Origin: CAYURR01 sp964446745
Lineage (GTDB): Bacteria > Bacillota > Clostridia > Lachnospirales > WQUN01
Length of the DNA: 29,794 nt
Direction of reading: 5' to 3'
Assembly (NCBI GenBank): GCA_964446745.1
Contig: CAYURR010000014.1
Location: 1-29,794 of the forward strand
Position numbers and translations under genes: made by a program
In this document: piece by piece, positions 1 through 8,421 of the stretch
How the letters are laid out: every line of letters starts with the position of its first letter
Numbering within the stretch: position 1 is the stretch's first letter
The notes under the pieces: model-generated
Seen by the model: the letters and a program-made list of their open reading frames with translations, nothing else
Database searches by the model: none
Told to the model about the DNA's origin: nothing

Positions 1-1547
1 ATACCCATGATCGCGGCGATTGTAGGTGCTACGTTAGACAGACCGAAGCCTCCTGATGATGCGCCGTCCTTTATTGTATATGCAGTTTGTTTGTCCACGA
101 TGATGAACGGCACCTGATTTAACGAATGCGCCGTGCGCAACTGGAGCTTGCCGGACTTGGACTTTTCGAGCATCTCGTCCGCGTTGCCGTGGTCTGCAGT
201 GATCAAGACTGTATAACCGAAGCTTTCTGCAACCGGTAGGACTCGGGCGAGCGCGAGATCCACAGCCTCTACAGATATGATCGTAGCTTCCATATTACCC
301 GTATGGCCGACCATGTCGCCGTTCGGGTAGTTGCAGCGGATAAAGTCATACTGTCCGGATGCCATCGCTTCGATGACCTTGTCGGTGACCTCGGCGGATT
401 TCATCCACGGGCGTTGATTAAACGGTACCAAATCCGACGGTATCTCTTCAAATATCTCGAGCGTATCACTGAACTTACCGCTGCGATTGCCGTTCCAAAA
501 ATAGGTCACATGGCCGTATTTCTGAGTCTCGGATACCGCATATTGCTTCACGCCGTTGTTGACCAACAGCTCGGACAGTGTATGTGAGATCTCAGGCGGG
601 TTGACGAGGTAACGCTTCGGGAGGTCTAAATCGCCGTCGTATTGCAGCATGCCTGCGTACAGAACGTTCGGGCGCTTTCCGCGATCAAAGAATGGGAAAT
701 CGTCGTAGTCAAACGCCATACTGATCTCTATCGCACGGTCACCGCGGAAGTTGAACAGGATAACGCTGTCGTTGTCATTGATCGTACCGACCGGTGTGCC
801 GTTATCAGCTATTACAAACGCAGGCAAATCCTGATCCGTGATGCCGTCATTCTCAGCGCGGAAGGTAGTGATTGCATCCGTTGCGGTTGCAAACTGCCTG
901 CCTATGCCGTGTACATGGGTCTCCCAACCGATCTTGACCATGTTCCACTCGGCTTGGTAGCGATCCATTGTGACCTTCATACGTCCGCCGCCGCTTGCGA
1001 TGCGTCCGTCAAAGCTTGCGTCGTTCAGTTCTGCGAGGGTTTGCTCGAGCGCTCCGACGTATTCGAGCGACGAGGTCGCGGGTACGTCGCGTCCGTCCAA
1101 TAATATGTGTACGCGTGCGGTCTTAACGCCCGTAGCCTTTGCTTGCTTCAGTAATGCGCTCAGGTGCGCGATGTTCGAGTGAACGTTGCCGTCCGAGAGC
1201 AGTCCGATGAAATGCATCGTCGTATTGTTCTTTACGCAGTTTTGTGTGAGCTCTGTCCATGTGTCGGACGCGAACAGCTTGCCGGTTTCGATCGATTCGT
1301 TTACGAGCTTAGCGCCCTGCGAATATATCTGTCCGCAGCCGAGCGCGTTGTGACCGACCTCGCTGTTGCCCATGTCGTCGTCAGACGGCAGACCAACGGC
1401 TGTTCCGTGAGCCTTTAAGCGGGTGTTCGGGCAGTTTTCAAGCAGAGAGTTCAATACCGGTGTGTTCGCACGGTAAACGGCGTTAGTATCGTCCTCCTTA
1501 CCGAAGCCGATGCCGTCCATAATAATCAATAATACCTTCTTGTCCAT
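1..1547 (-). CDS. gpmI: 2,3-bisphosphoglycerate-independent phosphoglycerate mutase (C-terminus cut by window start)
   Basis: Cytosolic glycolytic enzyme interconverting 3- and 2-phosphoglycerate with two metal ions, without a bisphosphoglycerate cofactor. I translated the minus strand: about 515 residues are present and the frame runs off the left edge without a stop. The N-terminus holds the metal site IIMDGIG (8-14) and the phosphoserine loop MGNSEVGHNALG, catalytic Ser62. Further on are LLDGRDVP, IASGGGRMKVTMDRY, FNFRGDR, YFWNGNRSG and the second metal cluster ITADHGNADE. The wording GHNALG...QGAKLV and YFWNGNRSG, and a length above the roughly 510 residues usual in Bacillus, match the longer plant/trypanosome subgroup. 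The ATG at 1547 follows an AGGAGG whose first bases are part of the upstream gene's TAG stop, so it is translationally coupled to the methyltransferase. About 20-40 residues are probably missing. Confidence 0.95.
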   Translation of the reverse strand, partial: MDKKVLLIIMDGIGFGKEDDTNAVYRANTPVLNSLLENCPNTRLKAHGTAVGLPSDDDMGNSEVGHNALGCGQIYSQGAKLVNESIETGKLFASDTWTELTQNCVKNNTTMHFIGLLSDGNVHSNIAHLSALLKQAKATGVKTARVHILLDGRDVPATSSLEYVGALEQTLAELNDASFDGRIASGGGRMKVTMDRYQAEWNMVKIGWETHVHGIGRQFATATDAITTFRAENDGITDQDLPAFVIADNGTPVGTINDNDSVILFNFRGDRAIEISMAFDYDDFPFFDRGKRPNVLYAGMLQYDGDLDLPKRYLVNPPEISHTLSELLVNNGVKQYAVSETQKYGHVTYFWNGNRSGKFSDTLEIFEEIPSDLVPFNQRPWMKSAEVTDKVIEAMASGQYDFIRCNYPNGDMVGHTGNMEATIISVEAVDLALARVLPVAESFGYTVLITADHGNADEMLEKSKSGKLQLRTAHSLNQVPFIIVDKQTAYTIKDGASSGGFGLSNVAPTIAAIMG

Positions 1548-1557
1548 AAATAACCTC

Positions 1558-2703
1558 CTATTTATTTTTGCTGTGATACTGATAATAATCCGTCTTTATC
1601 ATACCGTTAAACAGCTTGCGTTTTGTATCGGCGGGTCTACCGAAGGATTTTTCAAAGAATTCGTCCGCGGTCAATACATATATACCCCAATCGAGGTTCT
1701 TGCCAAATATCCGCGCGAGGTCTTTGTAGATCTGTTCGATCTCTTTCACACGGCCCAAGCGTTCTCCGTACGGTGGATTACATATTGCTACACCGCCTGT
1801 TGCTTTTTCGCCGGACGTATTTAAAACCGGCAGCTTAAGCTCTGCCACCGGGCATACATTGAACTCGATGCAATCATCCACACCGGCCTTTATGGCGTTT
1901 TCCTTAGCGACCTCTATAGCCTCCGGGTCGATGTCATAGCCATAAATGCGCGGCGTTGCGTCCACGCGTATCTGCGCGAAGGCTTGCTTGCGTGCATCTT
2001 TCCAGAGTTGCGAGGGGATCAATGGCCAGCGTTCGGATATGAACGAACGGCTGATACCCGGAGCGATATTTTTGGCGATCAATGCAGCCTCGATCGGTAT
2101 CGTACCGCTGCCGCAAAACGGATCGACAAGCGTCTTAAACGGCCTCCAGAACGACAGCTCGATCAATGCGGACGCGAGCGTCTCTTTTAACGGGGCTTCC
2201 AGTGCGTGCTCCCTGTAACCGCGTTTGTGCAGACCTGCGCCCGTGGTGTCTATGGTCAGCGTTGCCTTGTCCTTTAATAGACCGACCAGCACCTTGTATT
2301 CGGGGCCTGTTTCGTTGAACCACTCGACATCATGCACGGATTTTAAACGCTCGACGATGGCCTTTTTGACGATGGCCTGACAGTCGGGCACACTGAAAAG
2401 TCCCGAGCGTACGGATTTACCCGTTACCGGGAAGGTGCCGTCCACCGGGATGAACTGCTCCCACGGCAAGGCCTTTGTGCCCTCGAACAGCTCGTCGAAT
2501 GTGCGTGCATAGAATTCACCGACGTTGAGCAGCACGCGGTCAGCGCTGCGCAGATGGATGTTTGCAAGAGGGATCGCGGATAAATCCCCACGAAAATCAA
2601 CCCTGCCGTCCGCAACGGATGTAATCTCAAGGTTCAATTTCTGTACCTGCCGCTTCACAACGGCCTCAAGGCCAAACGCGGCTGTTGCTATTAGGTTTAC
2701 CAT
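1558..2703 (-). CDS. THUMP-domain class I SAM-dependent RNA methyltransferase (RlmL/YpsC-like, probable 23S rRNA m2G methyltransferase)
   Basis: Cytosolic RNA methyltransferase; the family transfers a methyl group from S-adenosylmethionine to N2 of a guanine, in characterised members in 23S rRNA. From the ATG at 2703 it has 381 residues. A ferredoxin-like/THUMP N-terminus spans about 1-160. The Rossmann methyltransferase part carries DPFCGSGT (about 194-201) for SAM and the catalytic NPPYGERL (about 309-316). The frame is open upstream to a GTG at 2775, but that codon lies inside the predicted promoter, and MVNLIATAAFGLE is the usual family N-terminus, so I chose 2703. A GGAAGG lies about 21 nt upstream, so the ribosome site is weak. 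It is the first gene of a two-gene operon with gpmI, 10 nt apart. The exact target base cannot be read from sequence. Confidence 0.88.
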   Translation of the reverse strand: MVNLIATAAFGLEAVVKRQVQKLNLEITSVADGRVDFRGDLSAIPLANIHLRSADRVLLNVGEFYARTFDELFEGTKALPWEQFIPVDGTFPVTGKSVRSGLFSVPDCQAIVKKAIVERLKSVHDVEWFNETGPEYKVLVGLLKDKATLTIDTTGAGLHKRGYREHALEAPLKETLASALIELSFWRPFKTLVDPFCGSGTIPIEAALIAKNIAPGISRSFISERWPLIPSQLWKDARKQAFAQIRVDATPRIYGYDIDPEAIEVAKENAIKAGVDDCIEFNVCPVAELKLPVLNTSGEKATGGVAICNPPYGERLGRVKEIEQIYKDLARIFGKNLDWGIYVLTADEFFEKSFGRPADTKRKLFNGMIKTDYYQYHSKNK

Positions 2704-2765
2704 GTAATTCTCAATGCTTTCGTACCTTCCGTTACCATATAAATGGTAGATAATTATTTGGATGT

Positions 2766-2794
2766 AGGATATCACACTCTTTAGTGATTATCAA
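2766..2794 (-). promoter_or_regulatory. Sigma-A-type promoter for the rlmL-like/gpmI operon
   Basis: On the minus strand TTGATA (2794-2789), a 17-nt spacer and TATCCT (2771-2766). This predicts a transcript start near 2759 and a leader of about 55 nt before the ATG at 2703. The position is itself an argument against the upstream GTG start at 2775. Confidence 0.6.
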
Positions 2795-2821
2795 CTTTTA
2801 TGGAACCGTTCGGATGAAATG

Positions 2822-2850
2822 TTGAGTAAACGCTTATGTTGTGATATGCT
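2822..2850 (+). promoter_or_regulatory. Candidate sigma-A promoter for the GH5 gene
   Basis: TTGAGT (2822-2827), a 17-nt spacer and TATGCT (2845-2850) precede an AGAGGTG ribosome site and the ATG at 2877. Each hexamer has two mismatches to consensus. It is back to back with the minus-strand promoter about 30 bp away, so this gap is a divergent control region. Confidence 0.45.
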
Positions 2851-2876
2851 GTGCGAAATATCCAGAGGTGATAAAG

Positions 2877-4115
2877 ATGAAGAGATATCTGTGCATATTG
2901 TTAACCGTTATATGCATGTCAGCCATGGTAGGCTGCGGCGAAAATAAAAATACAGAGTTACAGCCTGTTGCAGTGACCGAAATCCAGGCTGCCGTTACTC
3001 CCGAGGCGCAAGTAACGCCAGTAGCAGAGGCAACTGAGCCTCCTGTACCGACACAAAAGGCAGCAGTCGACAGATCGGCTGCTATGGCATATACACATGC
3101 GCTGTCTAACGGCTGGAACCTGGGCAACACATTAGACGCTGTCGGTACATTGATGCACCCGCAGCCGATGGGACATGAGATTGCAATGGGCAATCCGGTA
3201 ACGACCGAGGAAATGATCAAGCTCGTAAAAGAGGCGGGCTTCGGTACGTTACGCATACCCGTTACATGGATGGTCAATCTCGGGGAGGGTCCTGAGTACA
3301 AGATCGACGAGCCGTGGCTCGATAGGGTCGAGGAGGTCGTAAATTACGGGCTCGATAACGATCTGACGGTGATATTGAACGCGCACCATGAATTTTGGAT
3401 AAAACTACGCGAGGATAAATATGAAAAGGTAAGCGGGCAGCTATCGAGCCTATGGCAGCAGGTAGCCGAACGCTTCAATAAATGTGACAACAGGCTCATA
3501 TTCGAGGGTATGAATGAGCCGAGGCTGATAGATACGGAACTGGAATGGACAGGCGGAGATACAGAGAGCAGGGCTGTCATAAACAAACTCAATGAGGTGT
3601 TTGTGGAAACGGTCAGGCAGACCGGGGGAAATAACACAACGCGTATGCTGATGATACCAACATACGCGGCCGCGACCGATGAGGCTGTGCTCAACGACTT
3701 TACCGTGCCGGACGATCCGAATATAATCGTGTCGCTGCATGCGTATACCCCATACCCGTTCGCGTTGCAACCGGAGGGCGTAGAGGCCTGGAGCAGTGAT
3801 AACCCCGAGGACACAAAGGATGTGGATGCATTGTTTGAGCGAATAGACCGGTATTTCATCAGTAAAGGGGTACCGGTCATTATTGGTGAAACAGGAGCGC
3901 GTAACCGTGGAAACCTAGAGGCGCGTGTGGATTGGGCTCAGTATTTTTCCGCAAAGGCACAGGCTTTGGGCGTTCCGTTACTCTGGTGGGATAACGGCAC
4001 GTTTACGGGCAATGGGGAGCGACTGGGTCTGCTGGATCGGCGTGGTATGAAGTGGGAATTTATCGAGATTATAAACGCATTTCAGAATAAGCTTGAGGAG
4101 AATGGTATTGAATAG
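2877..4115 (+). CDS. Glycoside hydrolase family 5 endoglucanase-like lipoprotein
   Basis: Predicted surface-anchored beta-glycanase, most like GH5 cellulases, which cleave internal beta-1,4 bonds with retention. From the ATG at 2877 (AGAGGTG 7 nt upstream) it has 412 residues: a lipoprotein signal peptide ending MVGC (Cys20), a Pro/Thr/Glu-rich linker to about 62, and a TIM-barrel domain. Family marks seen are GWNLGNTLDA, TLRIPVTW, ILNAHHEFW, the acid/base Glu in FEGMNEP (about 214), SLHAYTPYPF, the nucleophile Glu in VIIGETG (about 338) and LWWDNG. No carbohydrate-binding module or dockerin is present. The frame opens slightly earlier at 2841, but MKRYLCILL is a proper signal-peptide start. 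Its last 8 nt overlap tgt. Substrate (cellulose, mannan, xyloglucan) cannot be fixed from motifs. Confidence 0.9.
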   Translation: MKRYLCILLTVICMSAMVGCGENKNTELQPVAVTEIQAAVTPEAQVTPVAEATEPPVPTQKAAVDRSAAMAYTHALSNGWNLGNTLDAVGTLMHPQPMGHEIAMGNPVTTEEMIKLVKEAGFGTLRIPVTWMVNLGEGPEYKIDEPWLDRVEEVVNYGLDNDLTVILNAHHEFWIKLREDKYEKVSGQLSSLWQQVAERFNKCDNRLIFEGMNEPRLIDTELEWTGGDTESRAVINKLNEVFVETVRQTGGNNTTRMLMIPTYAAATDEAVLNDFTVPDDPNIIVSLHAYTPYPFALQPEGVEAWSSDNPEDTKDVDALFERIDRYFISKGVPVIIGETGARNRGNLEARVDWAQYFSAKAQALGVPLLWWDNGTFTGNGERLGLLDRRGMKWEFIEIINAFQNKLEENGIE

Positions 4116-5244
4116 TTACAGATTAATAAATAAAGATGGAGCGGCGAAACGCGGTGAGCTGGTGACGCCGCATGGCGTGATCAAGACACCCGTGTTTATG
4201 AATGTAGCGACGGTTGCTGCGATCAAGGGCGCGGTGTCGTCGATGGACTTGAAGGAAATCGGTTGCAAGATCGCGCTGTCGAATACCTATCACTTGCATC
4301 TGCGGCCCGGCGATGAAAATGTCAAAAAGCTCAGAGGGCTCAGGCGCTTCATGAACTGGGATGGGCCGGTGCTGACGGATTCGGGCGGGTTTCAGATCTT
4401 CTCTCTCGCGTCACTGCGCCGCATAAAAGAAGAGGGTGTATATTTTTCATCTCACATCGACGGCAGAAAGATATTCATGGGTCCCGAGCAGAGCATGCAG
4501 ATACAGTCCAACCTGGGCTCTACGATAGCTATGGCGTTTGATGAATGCATACCATATCCATCCGAGCGCGACTATGTGAGGGCGTCTGTCGACAGGACCA
4601 CACGTTGGCTGCTGCGTTGTAAGGATGAACTCGCGCGCTTAAACGTCTTGGACTATACGATAAACCCCGGACAGATGTTGTTCGGGATCAATCAGGGCTG
4701 TGTGTTTGACGATATCCGTATCGAGCACGCGAAACAGATAGCGGAGCTCGACCTGAATGGATATGCTATAGGCGGGCTCGCGGTCGGCGAATCCCATGAG
4801 CAGATGTACCATGTTATCGAGCAGGTCGTACCACACCTGCCCGTGGACAAGCCAACATATTTGATGGGTGTTGGCACCCCCGAAAATATCATCGAGGCCG
4901 TTTATAGGGGGGTAGACTTCTTTGACTGCGTGCTACCCGCGAGAAACGGCAGGCACGGCAACGCATATACGGATCAGGGTAAGATCAACCTGAACAATGC
5001 GCAATTTGCGATGGATGAACGCCCGCTCATGGAGGGCTGCGAATGCCCCGCATGCAAGCATTATTCGCGCGCGTATATCAGACACTTGTTTAGGGCCAAG
5101 GAGATGCTCGCTATGCGTTTATGCGTGCTGCATAATCTGCACTACTATAATAGGATGATGGAAGAGATAGGCGAGGCGATAGAGCAGGGAAGATTTGAGG
5201 CGTATAGAAAGACAAAGCTTGAGGGATGGGCAGAAAACAAATAA
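4108..5244 (+). CDS. tgt: tRNA-guanine(34) transglycosylase
   Basis: Exchanges guanine 34 of GUN-anticodon tRNAs for a queuine precursor (preQ1 in bacteria). Seen: ETPVFM-like KTPVFMNV, SNTYHLHLRPG, DSGGFQ (Asp about 91), FDEC, GYAIGGLAVGE, YLMGVGTPENI, nucleophile Asp in FFDCVLPAR (about 273) and a zinc site CxCx2Cx25H (about Cys311, 313, 316, His342). The usual VQGG substrate loop reads NQGC here and the usual VLPTR reads VLPAR, small departures. An ATG at 4102 is only 1 nt from the GAGGAG (4095-4100), whereas a TTG at 4108 has ideal 7-nt spacing and gives MNSYRLIN, so I favour TTG. The frame is open from 4093. It overlaps the GH5 stop, so the two are probably coupled. About 378 residues, normal for the family. 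Confidence 0.95.
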   Translation: MNSYRLINKDGAAKRGELVTPHGVIKTPVFMNVATVAAIKGAVSSMDLKEIGCKIALSNTYHLHLRPGDENVKKLRGLRRFMNWDGPVLTDSGGFQIFSLASLRRIKEEGVYFSSHIDGRKIFMGPEQSMQIQSNLGSTIAMAFDECIPYPSERDYVRASVDRTTRWLLRCKDELARLNVLDYTINPGQMLFGINQGCVFDDIRIEHAKQIAELDLNGYAIGGLAVGESHEQMYHVIEQVVPHLPVDKPTYLMGVGTPENIIEAVYRGVDFFDCVLPARNGRHGNAYTDQGKINLNNAQFAMDERPLMEGCECPACKHYSRAYIRHLFRAKEMLAMRLCVLHNLHYYNRMMEEIGEAIEQGRFEAYRKTKLEGWAENK

Positions 5245-5256
5245 GGGGGCATTATT

Positions 5257-6045
5257 ATGTACGAGCATCACAAGACATCGATGGAAAATCTGGTCAAGCA
5301 TTTTGAATCCGATCCGGAAGTCATAGCCGTAATATTGGGCGGATCGGTCGCAAAGGGGAAGGAACGAGTAGACTCGGATATAGACGCGATCATCGTGGTT
5401 AGCCCGCAGCGTTTCGAAAAGCTACAGGCCGAGAACCGCATATCGGAGTGCTTTTCGGAGGGGATCACATACGATGGCGGGTATTATGATATTAAGTATT
5501 GCACGGAGGACTATTTAAAGACACTGATGGAACGAGGTAGCGAACCGTCTCGCAACGCGTTTATGTGCGCACGCTGTCTGTATACCAAAAACCCTGAAAT
5601 AGCAGTATGGGTTGAAGAAATCCCGGTCTTTCAACAGTCCGAAAAAGAGGAAAAGCTGCTGTCGTTCTTTAGCGGGCTGACGTTGCATCGCGATTATTTC
5701 TGGAAGGTTGCGGGCGACGAGATATATCTAAAGACGCGTACGGCAGTTGATATCGTGCTATGCGGGTTGCGTATGGTACTGCAGGAGCGCGAGGTGTTGT
5801 TCCAGTGCCAACGCAAATTAATAGACGCCGTTTCCGGTCTCGGGGGTGCGTATGCCGAAACTGCCGACAAAGCAAAAAGGCTTCTGTCGGAGATGACCGA
5901 CGAAGCCTTGGATGATTTTGTAAATGCAGTTATGACCGTGACGGATTACCAGCCGCCAAAGGATTACTCGATCATGCTCTCGCGCTTTATAGATGACAAT
6001 GAACAGTGGTGGTATAAGAACCGCCCTGTCATAACGGAATGGTAA
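5257..6045 (+). CDS. Nucleotidyltransferase-fold (MNT/Pol-beta type) protein of unknown target
   Basis: 262 residues with a minimal nucleotidyltransferase domain at the N-terminus: GGSVAKGKERVDSDIDAII, i.e. the GGS loop (28-30) and the paired metal Asp41/Asp43 of the Pol-beta superfamily. The rest is helical. The C-terminal run DNEQWWYKNRP is characteristic of a group of stand-alone nucleotidyltransferases common in Firmicutes. Relatives include aminoglycoside adenylyltransferases and MNT antitoxins, but nothing assigns a substrate here and no HEPN partner gene is adjacent. AAGGGGG sits 7 nt before the ATG. It starts 12 nt after tgt, so it is likely the last gene of the GH5-tgt operon, and it ends 6 nt from the convergent nadE stop with no clear terminator between. 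Confidence 0.75.
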   Translation: MYEHHKTSMENLVKHFESDPEVIAVILGGSVAKGKERVDSDIDAIIVVSPQRFEKLQAENRISECFSEGITYDGGYYDIKYCTEDYLKTLMERGSEPSRNAFMCARCLYTKNPEIAVWVEEIPVFQQSEKEEKLLSFFSGLTLHRDYFWKVAGDEIYLKTRTAVDIVLCGLRMVLQEREVLFQCQRKLIDAVSGLGGAYAETADKAKRLLSEMTDEALDDFVNAVMTVTDYQPPKDYSIMLSRFIDDNEQWWYKNRPVITEW

Positions 6046-6051
6046 CAGCTT

Positions 6052-6792
6052 TTATTTGAATGTGACGGGCATATAACGCTTGTGCTCTGAATTGCGGTGG
6101 AAGCGATCGATGATCGCCTTGTCGTGGTCATTGGCCTCACCTGTTTTGATATAACGGTCGATGGCCTCATAGGTCACTCCCATCTCAGCCTCATCGGTCT
6201 GGCCCTCATAGAGCCCTGCTGACGGGGCTTTATTTATGATCTCACTAGGTGCCCCGAGCACGCGTAGATACGCAAATATCTCGGTCACCGTGAGGTCCGA
6301 TATCGGATTGAAGTCGTAAGCGCCGTCGCCCCATTTTGTAAAATAGCCCATGTAACCCTCAGATCTATTGCCCGTGCCGCAGACGAGGCGGTTCTCGGTC
6401 TGTGATATCGCATACATGGTAGTCATACGCAGACGCGGGGCTATATTTGCGAGCGCGGCATCGGTGATTCTGGGTACGCCAAAGCGGGTTTCACATTTGG
6501 ATACAAGCATTTCCTTTACATTTGTGAGGTCTACGTAGCGCGTTTCTATTTCAAACGCCTCGGCCAATAGCCGCGCGTGGTCGGCATCGGTTGTATGATT
6601 TTGCTTGGTGCCGCAGGGCAAGATGACGCCGATGGTATTTCTCCATGCTTTTTTGCATAAAATGCCTGCGAGTGCGCAGTCCTTGCCACCGCTGTTTGCA
6701 AATGCAATACCATCGGCACCCGAGGTCGCTACGATACGGCGTATAAATCCGATTCTTTCTTCGATGTCTTGTAAGATAGCCTTTTCATCCAT
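6052..6792 (-). CDS. nadE: Ammonia-dependent NAD+ synthetase
   Basis: Final step of NAD synthesis: ATP-dependent amidation of nicotinic acid adenine dinucleotide. 246 residues, the short ammonia-only form with no glutaminase domain. The PP-loop reads NSGGKDCALAG (about 33-43) instead of the usual SGGIDS, so a Lys and a Cys replace the Ile and Ser. Other marks: LPCGTKQN, the GTGNRSEGYMGYFTKWGDGAYDFNPI core split over about 135-160, and the PSAGLYEGQTDE loop before the helical end. Clear AGGAGG 9 nt before the ATG. It starts 16 nt after the stop of the membrane PAS sensor, so both are probably on one transcript. Confidence 0.92.
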   Translation of the reverse strand: MDEKAILQDIEERIGFIRRIVATSGADGIAFANSGGKDCALAGILCKKAWRNTIGVILPCGTKQNHTTDADHARLLAEAFEIETRYVDLTNVKEMLVSKCETRFGVPRITDAALANIAPRLRMTTMYAISQTENRLVCGTGNRSEGYMGYFTKWGDGAYDFNPISDLTVTEIFAYLRVLGAPSEIINKAPSAGLYEGQTDEAEMGVTYEAIDRYIKTGEANDHDKAIIDRFHRNSEHKRYMPVTFK

Positions 6793-6808
6793 TGTACATT
6801 TCCTCCTG

Positions 6809-8356
6809 TCACATTTTTACTAGGTTTATAAATACCTTTTTGTTCTCGGACTGTTCATCATCCATTACGTTGATCTCCATCGTGATGAAGTCCTCCTCAT
6901 CTCGTATGCGACAGCGCATCTGTGAATAGTGTGAGGTCTTTACCAAATGCAGGAACTCGGTCTTTAGCTTGTAAGCATCCTCGAAGAACTCAAATAATGA
7001 ACGTCCGGTCATCTGCTCCTGCTCAAATAGAATATCGGCATTATGGTTAGACAGGATTATTGTGCCCTTTTCGTCCGTGATAATCAATATGCGCGACGAA
7101 CTCTCCATAATTTTTTGGCTCAGCCCACGCTCGAACATCAATGCGAGCTCCGCGTCCTTTATCGTGGTGATGTCACGCGTGATGTTAGAAATGCCGACGA
7201 TCTCATGTTTGTCATTATATATACAGAACAATTGCAAATCGTAATAAAACCGTGTGCCGTCTTTTTTTACACGCCAACCGTTTTCAGAGTATCTACCGTC
7301 GGTTATGACCCTATCGATGCGCTGCTTGATCATATCCGCTTCGTGGGGCTCATATACATAGCCGATATATTTGCCGATGACCTCACACTCACTAAAGCCC
7401 AACAGCTCGCTTGCACCCTTATTCCAGAGCATGATGATACCATTCTTGTCCATCGCGTAGATCGCGCAGTCCTGAAAGCTGTTGATGATATTGGTCAGAT
7501 ACAGTGAACGGCTTTCCATCTTCTTTTCAAGCTCGTCGTTTAGGTTTTGTATTAATGTGTTCTGGAATTTCAACTCATTGCCGAGGCGTTTGGTCTTTTC
7601 GTAGGTCAGGCCGTTGTTGACCGCTATGCCCACATAGTATTTCAGATGGTCCATGAGCTGCACATCGGCCTCGGTGTAGTCGTGTATCGAGGTCATCACC
7701 AACACGCCGGCGAGCTCCTCGTTATTAAATATGGGCACGATCATGATAGAGCGTGGCTTTAGCTTGCCCAAGAATGTGCGCTGGTAATATATTGTATCAT
7801 CTGGGATATCGTTTATGACGGATATTTTATTATCGAGTACGGACACACCCATCAGACCCTCGCCTATGGAAACGTCGAACTCCGAGTAGATGTTGCGGCT
7901 AAAGCCCTTTGAGTGCTTTATCTCAAACTTTTTGGTCACTACGTTAAATGAATAGAACGCGCAGCAGGAACTGTTGGTGATACGTATGAGTTTCGGTATC
8001 AGGTCGTCCATGACCTTTTCGAATTCGATATTTACAACCACCGAATTGATGATGCCTTTTATAGACTCGTCAAAATGCTTTCGCTCAATTAGCTGCTTGC
8101 GGATTTTTACAAGTGCTGTGTATAAAGGTAGCGAGAACGCATATTCGCTAATAAAGCGCGAGATGCGTTTGCGCGGGGCTTTGGGCATGATTTCCTGCTC
8201 GATACGGCCATCGTCGAGGGTTTCGTCGGAAAAGAGCCTCTCAGTCTTTTCGGTGACATCTCGGATCATACGTGTGAACCGCCTGTGATAGCGATACTTT
8301 ACGACCAGATATATAACAATGATAAAGCAAATGTTTAAGATAATAGTCAACTTCAT
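6809..8356 (-). CDS. Membrane-anchored GAF-PAS-PAS sensor protein without an output domain
   Basis: 515 residues from the ATG at 8356 (AAGGAG 11 nt upstream; the open frame reaches a TTG at 8389). One N-terminal membrane segment (about 3-21), a basic helical stretch, a GAF domain (about 100-260, containing IPKLIRITNSSCCAFYSF and GVLVMTSIHDY), a helical linker, then two PAS domains: IIMLWNKGASELLGFSE...GISNITRDIT (about 300-400) and ILIITDEKGTIILSNHNADILFEQ (about 415-505). The protein ends right after the second PAS. I see no histidine kinase, GGDEF, EAL, phosphatase or helix-turn-helix motif, so it must act through a partner or is a degenerate kinase. It is upstream of nadE and divergent from the AI-2E permease. 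Ligand unknown. Confidence 0.8.
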   Translation of the reverse strand: MKLTIILNICFIIVIYLVVKYRYHRRFTRMIRDVTEKTERLFSDETLDDGRIEQEIMPKAPRKRISRFISEYAFSLPLYTALVKIRKQLIERKHFDESIKGIINSVVVNIEFEKVMDDLIPKLIRITNSSCCAFYSFNVVTKKFEIKHSKGFSRNIYSEFDVSIGEGLMGVSVLDNKISVINDIPDDTIYYQRTFLGKLKPRSIMIVPIFNNEELAGVLVMTSIHDYTEADVQLMDHLKYYVGIAVNNGLTYEKTKRLGNELKFQNTLIQNLNDELEKKMESRSLYLTNIINSFQDCAIYAMDKNGIIMLWNKGASELLGFSECEVIGKYIGYVYEPHEADMIKQRIDRVITDGRYSENGWRVKKDGTRFYYDLQLFCIYNDKHEIVGISNITRDITTIKDAELALMFERGLSQKIMESSSRILIITDEKGTIILSNHNADILFEQEQMTGRSLFEFFEDAYKLKTEFLHLVKTSHYSQMRCRIRDEEDFITMEINVMDDEQSENKKVFINLVKM

Positions 8357-8371
8357 TTTAATGAACGCTCC

Positions 8372-8400
8372 TTGAAATGATTCCCACAATCACGTATACT
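8372..8400 (+). promoter_or_regulatory. Sigma-A-type promoter for the AI-2E permease/CAAX protease operon
   Basis: TTGAAA (8372-8377), exactly 17 nt, TATACT (8395-8400). The predicted start is near 8407, leaving a very short leader before the GTG at 8422. It overlaps the 5' untranslated region of the divergent sensor gene. Confidence 0.65.
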
Positions 8401-8421
8401 ACAACGTGAGGGGTGACGGTC

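Noticed and set aside
642..1103. Plus-strand open frames of 60-150 codons between 300 and 1420
   Set aside because: They are antisense to the clearly conserved gpmI frame and have no ribosome sites or recognisable domains.
2704..2775. GTG-initiated 24-residue extension of the rRNA methyltransferase
   Set aside because: The GTG overlaps the -10 region of the predicted promoter, and the extension is unlike the family N-terminus.
5257..6045. Nucleotidyltransferase gene as an MNT-HEPN toxin-antitoxin system
   Set aside because: No HEPN-type partner is adjacent; neighbours are tgt and nadE, and the protein is longer than typical MNT antitoxins.
6031..6070. Possible bidirectional terminator between the convergent nucleotidyltransferase and nadE genes
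   Set aside because: Only an interrupted pairing (CCCTGTCAT with ATGTGACGGG) and no proper T-runs.
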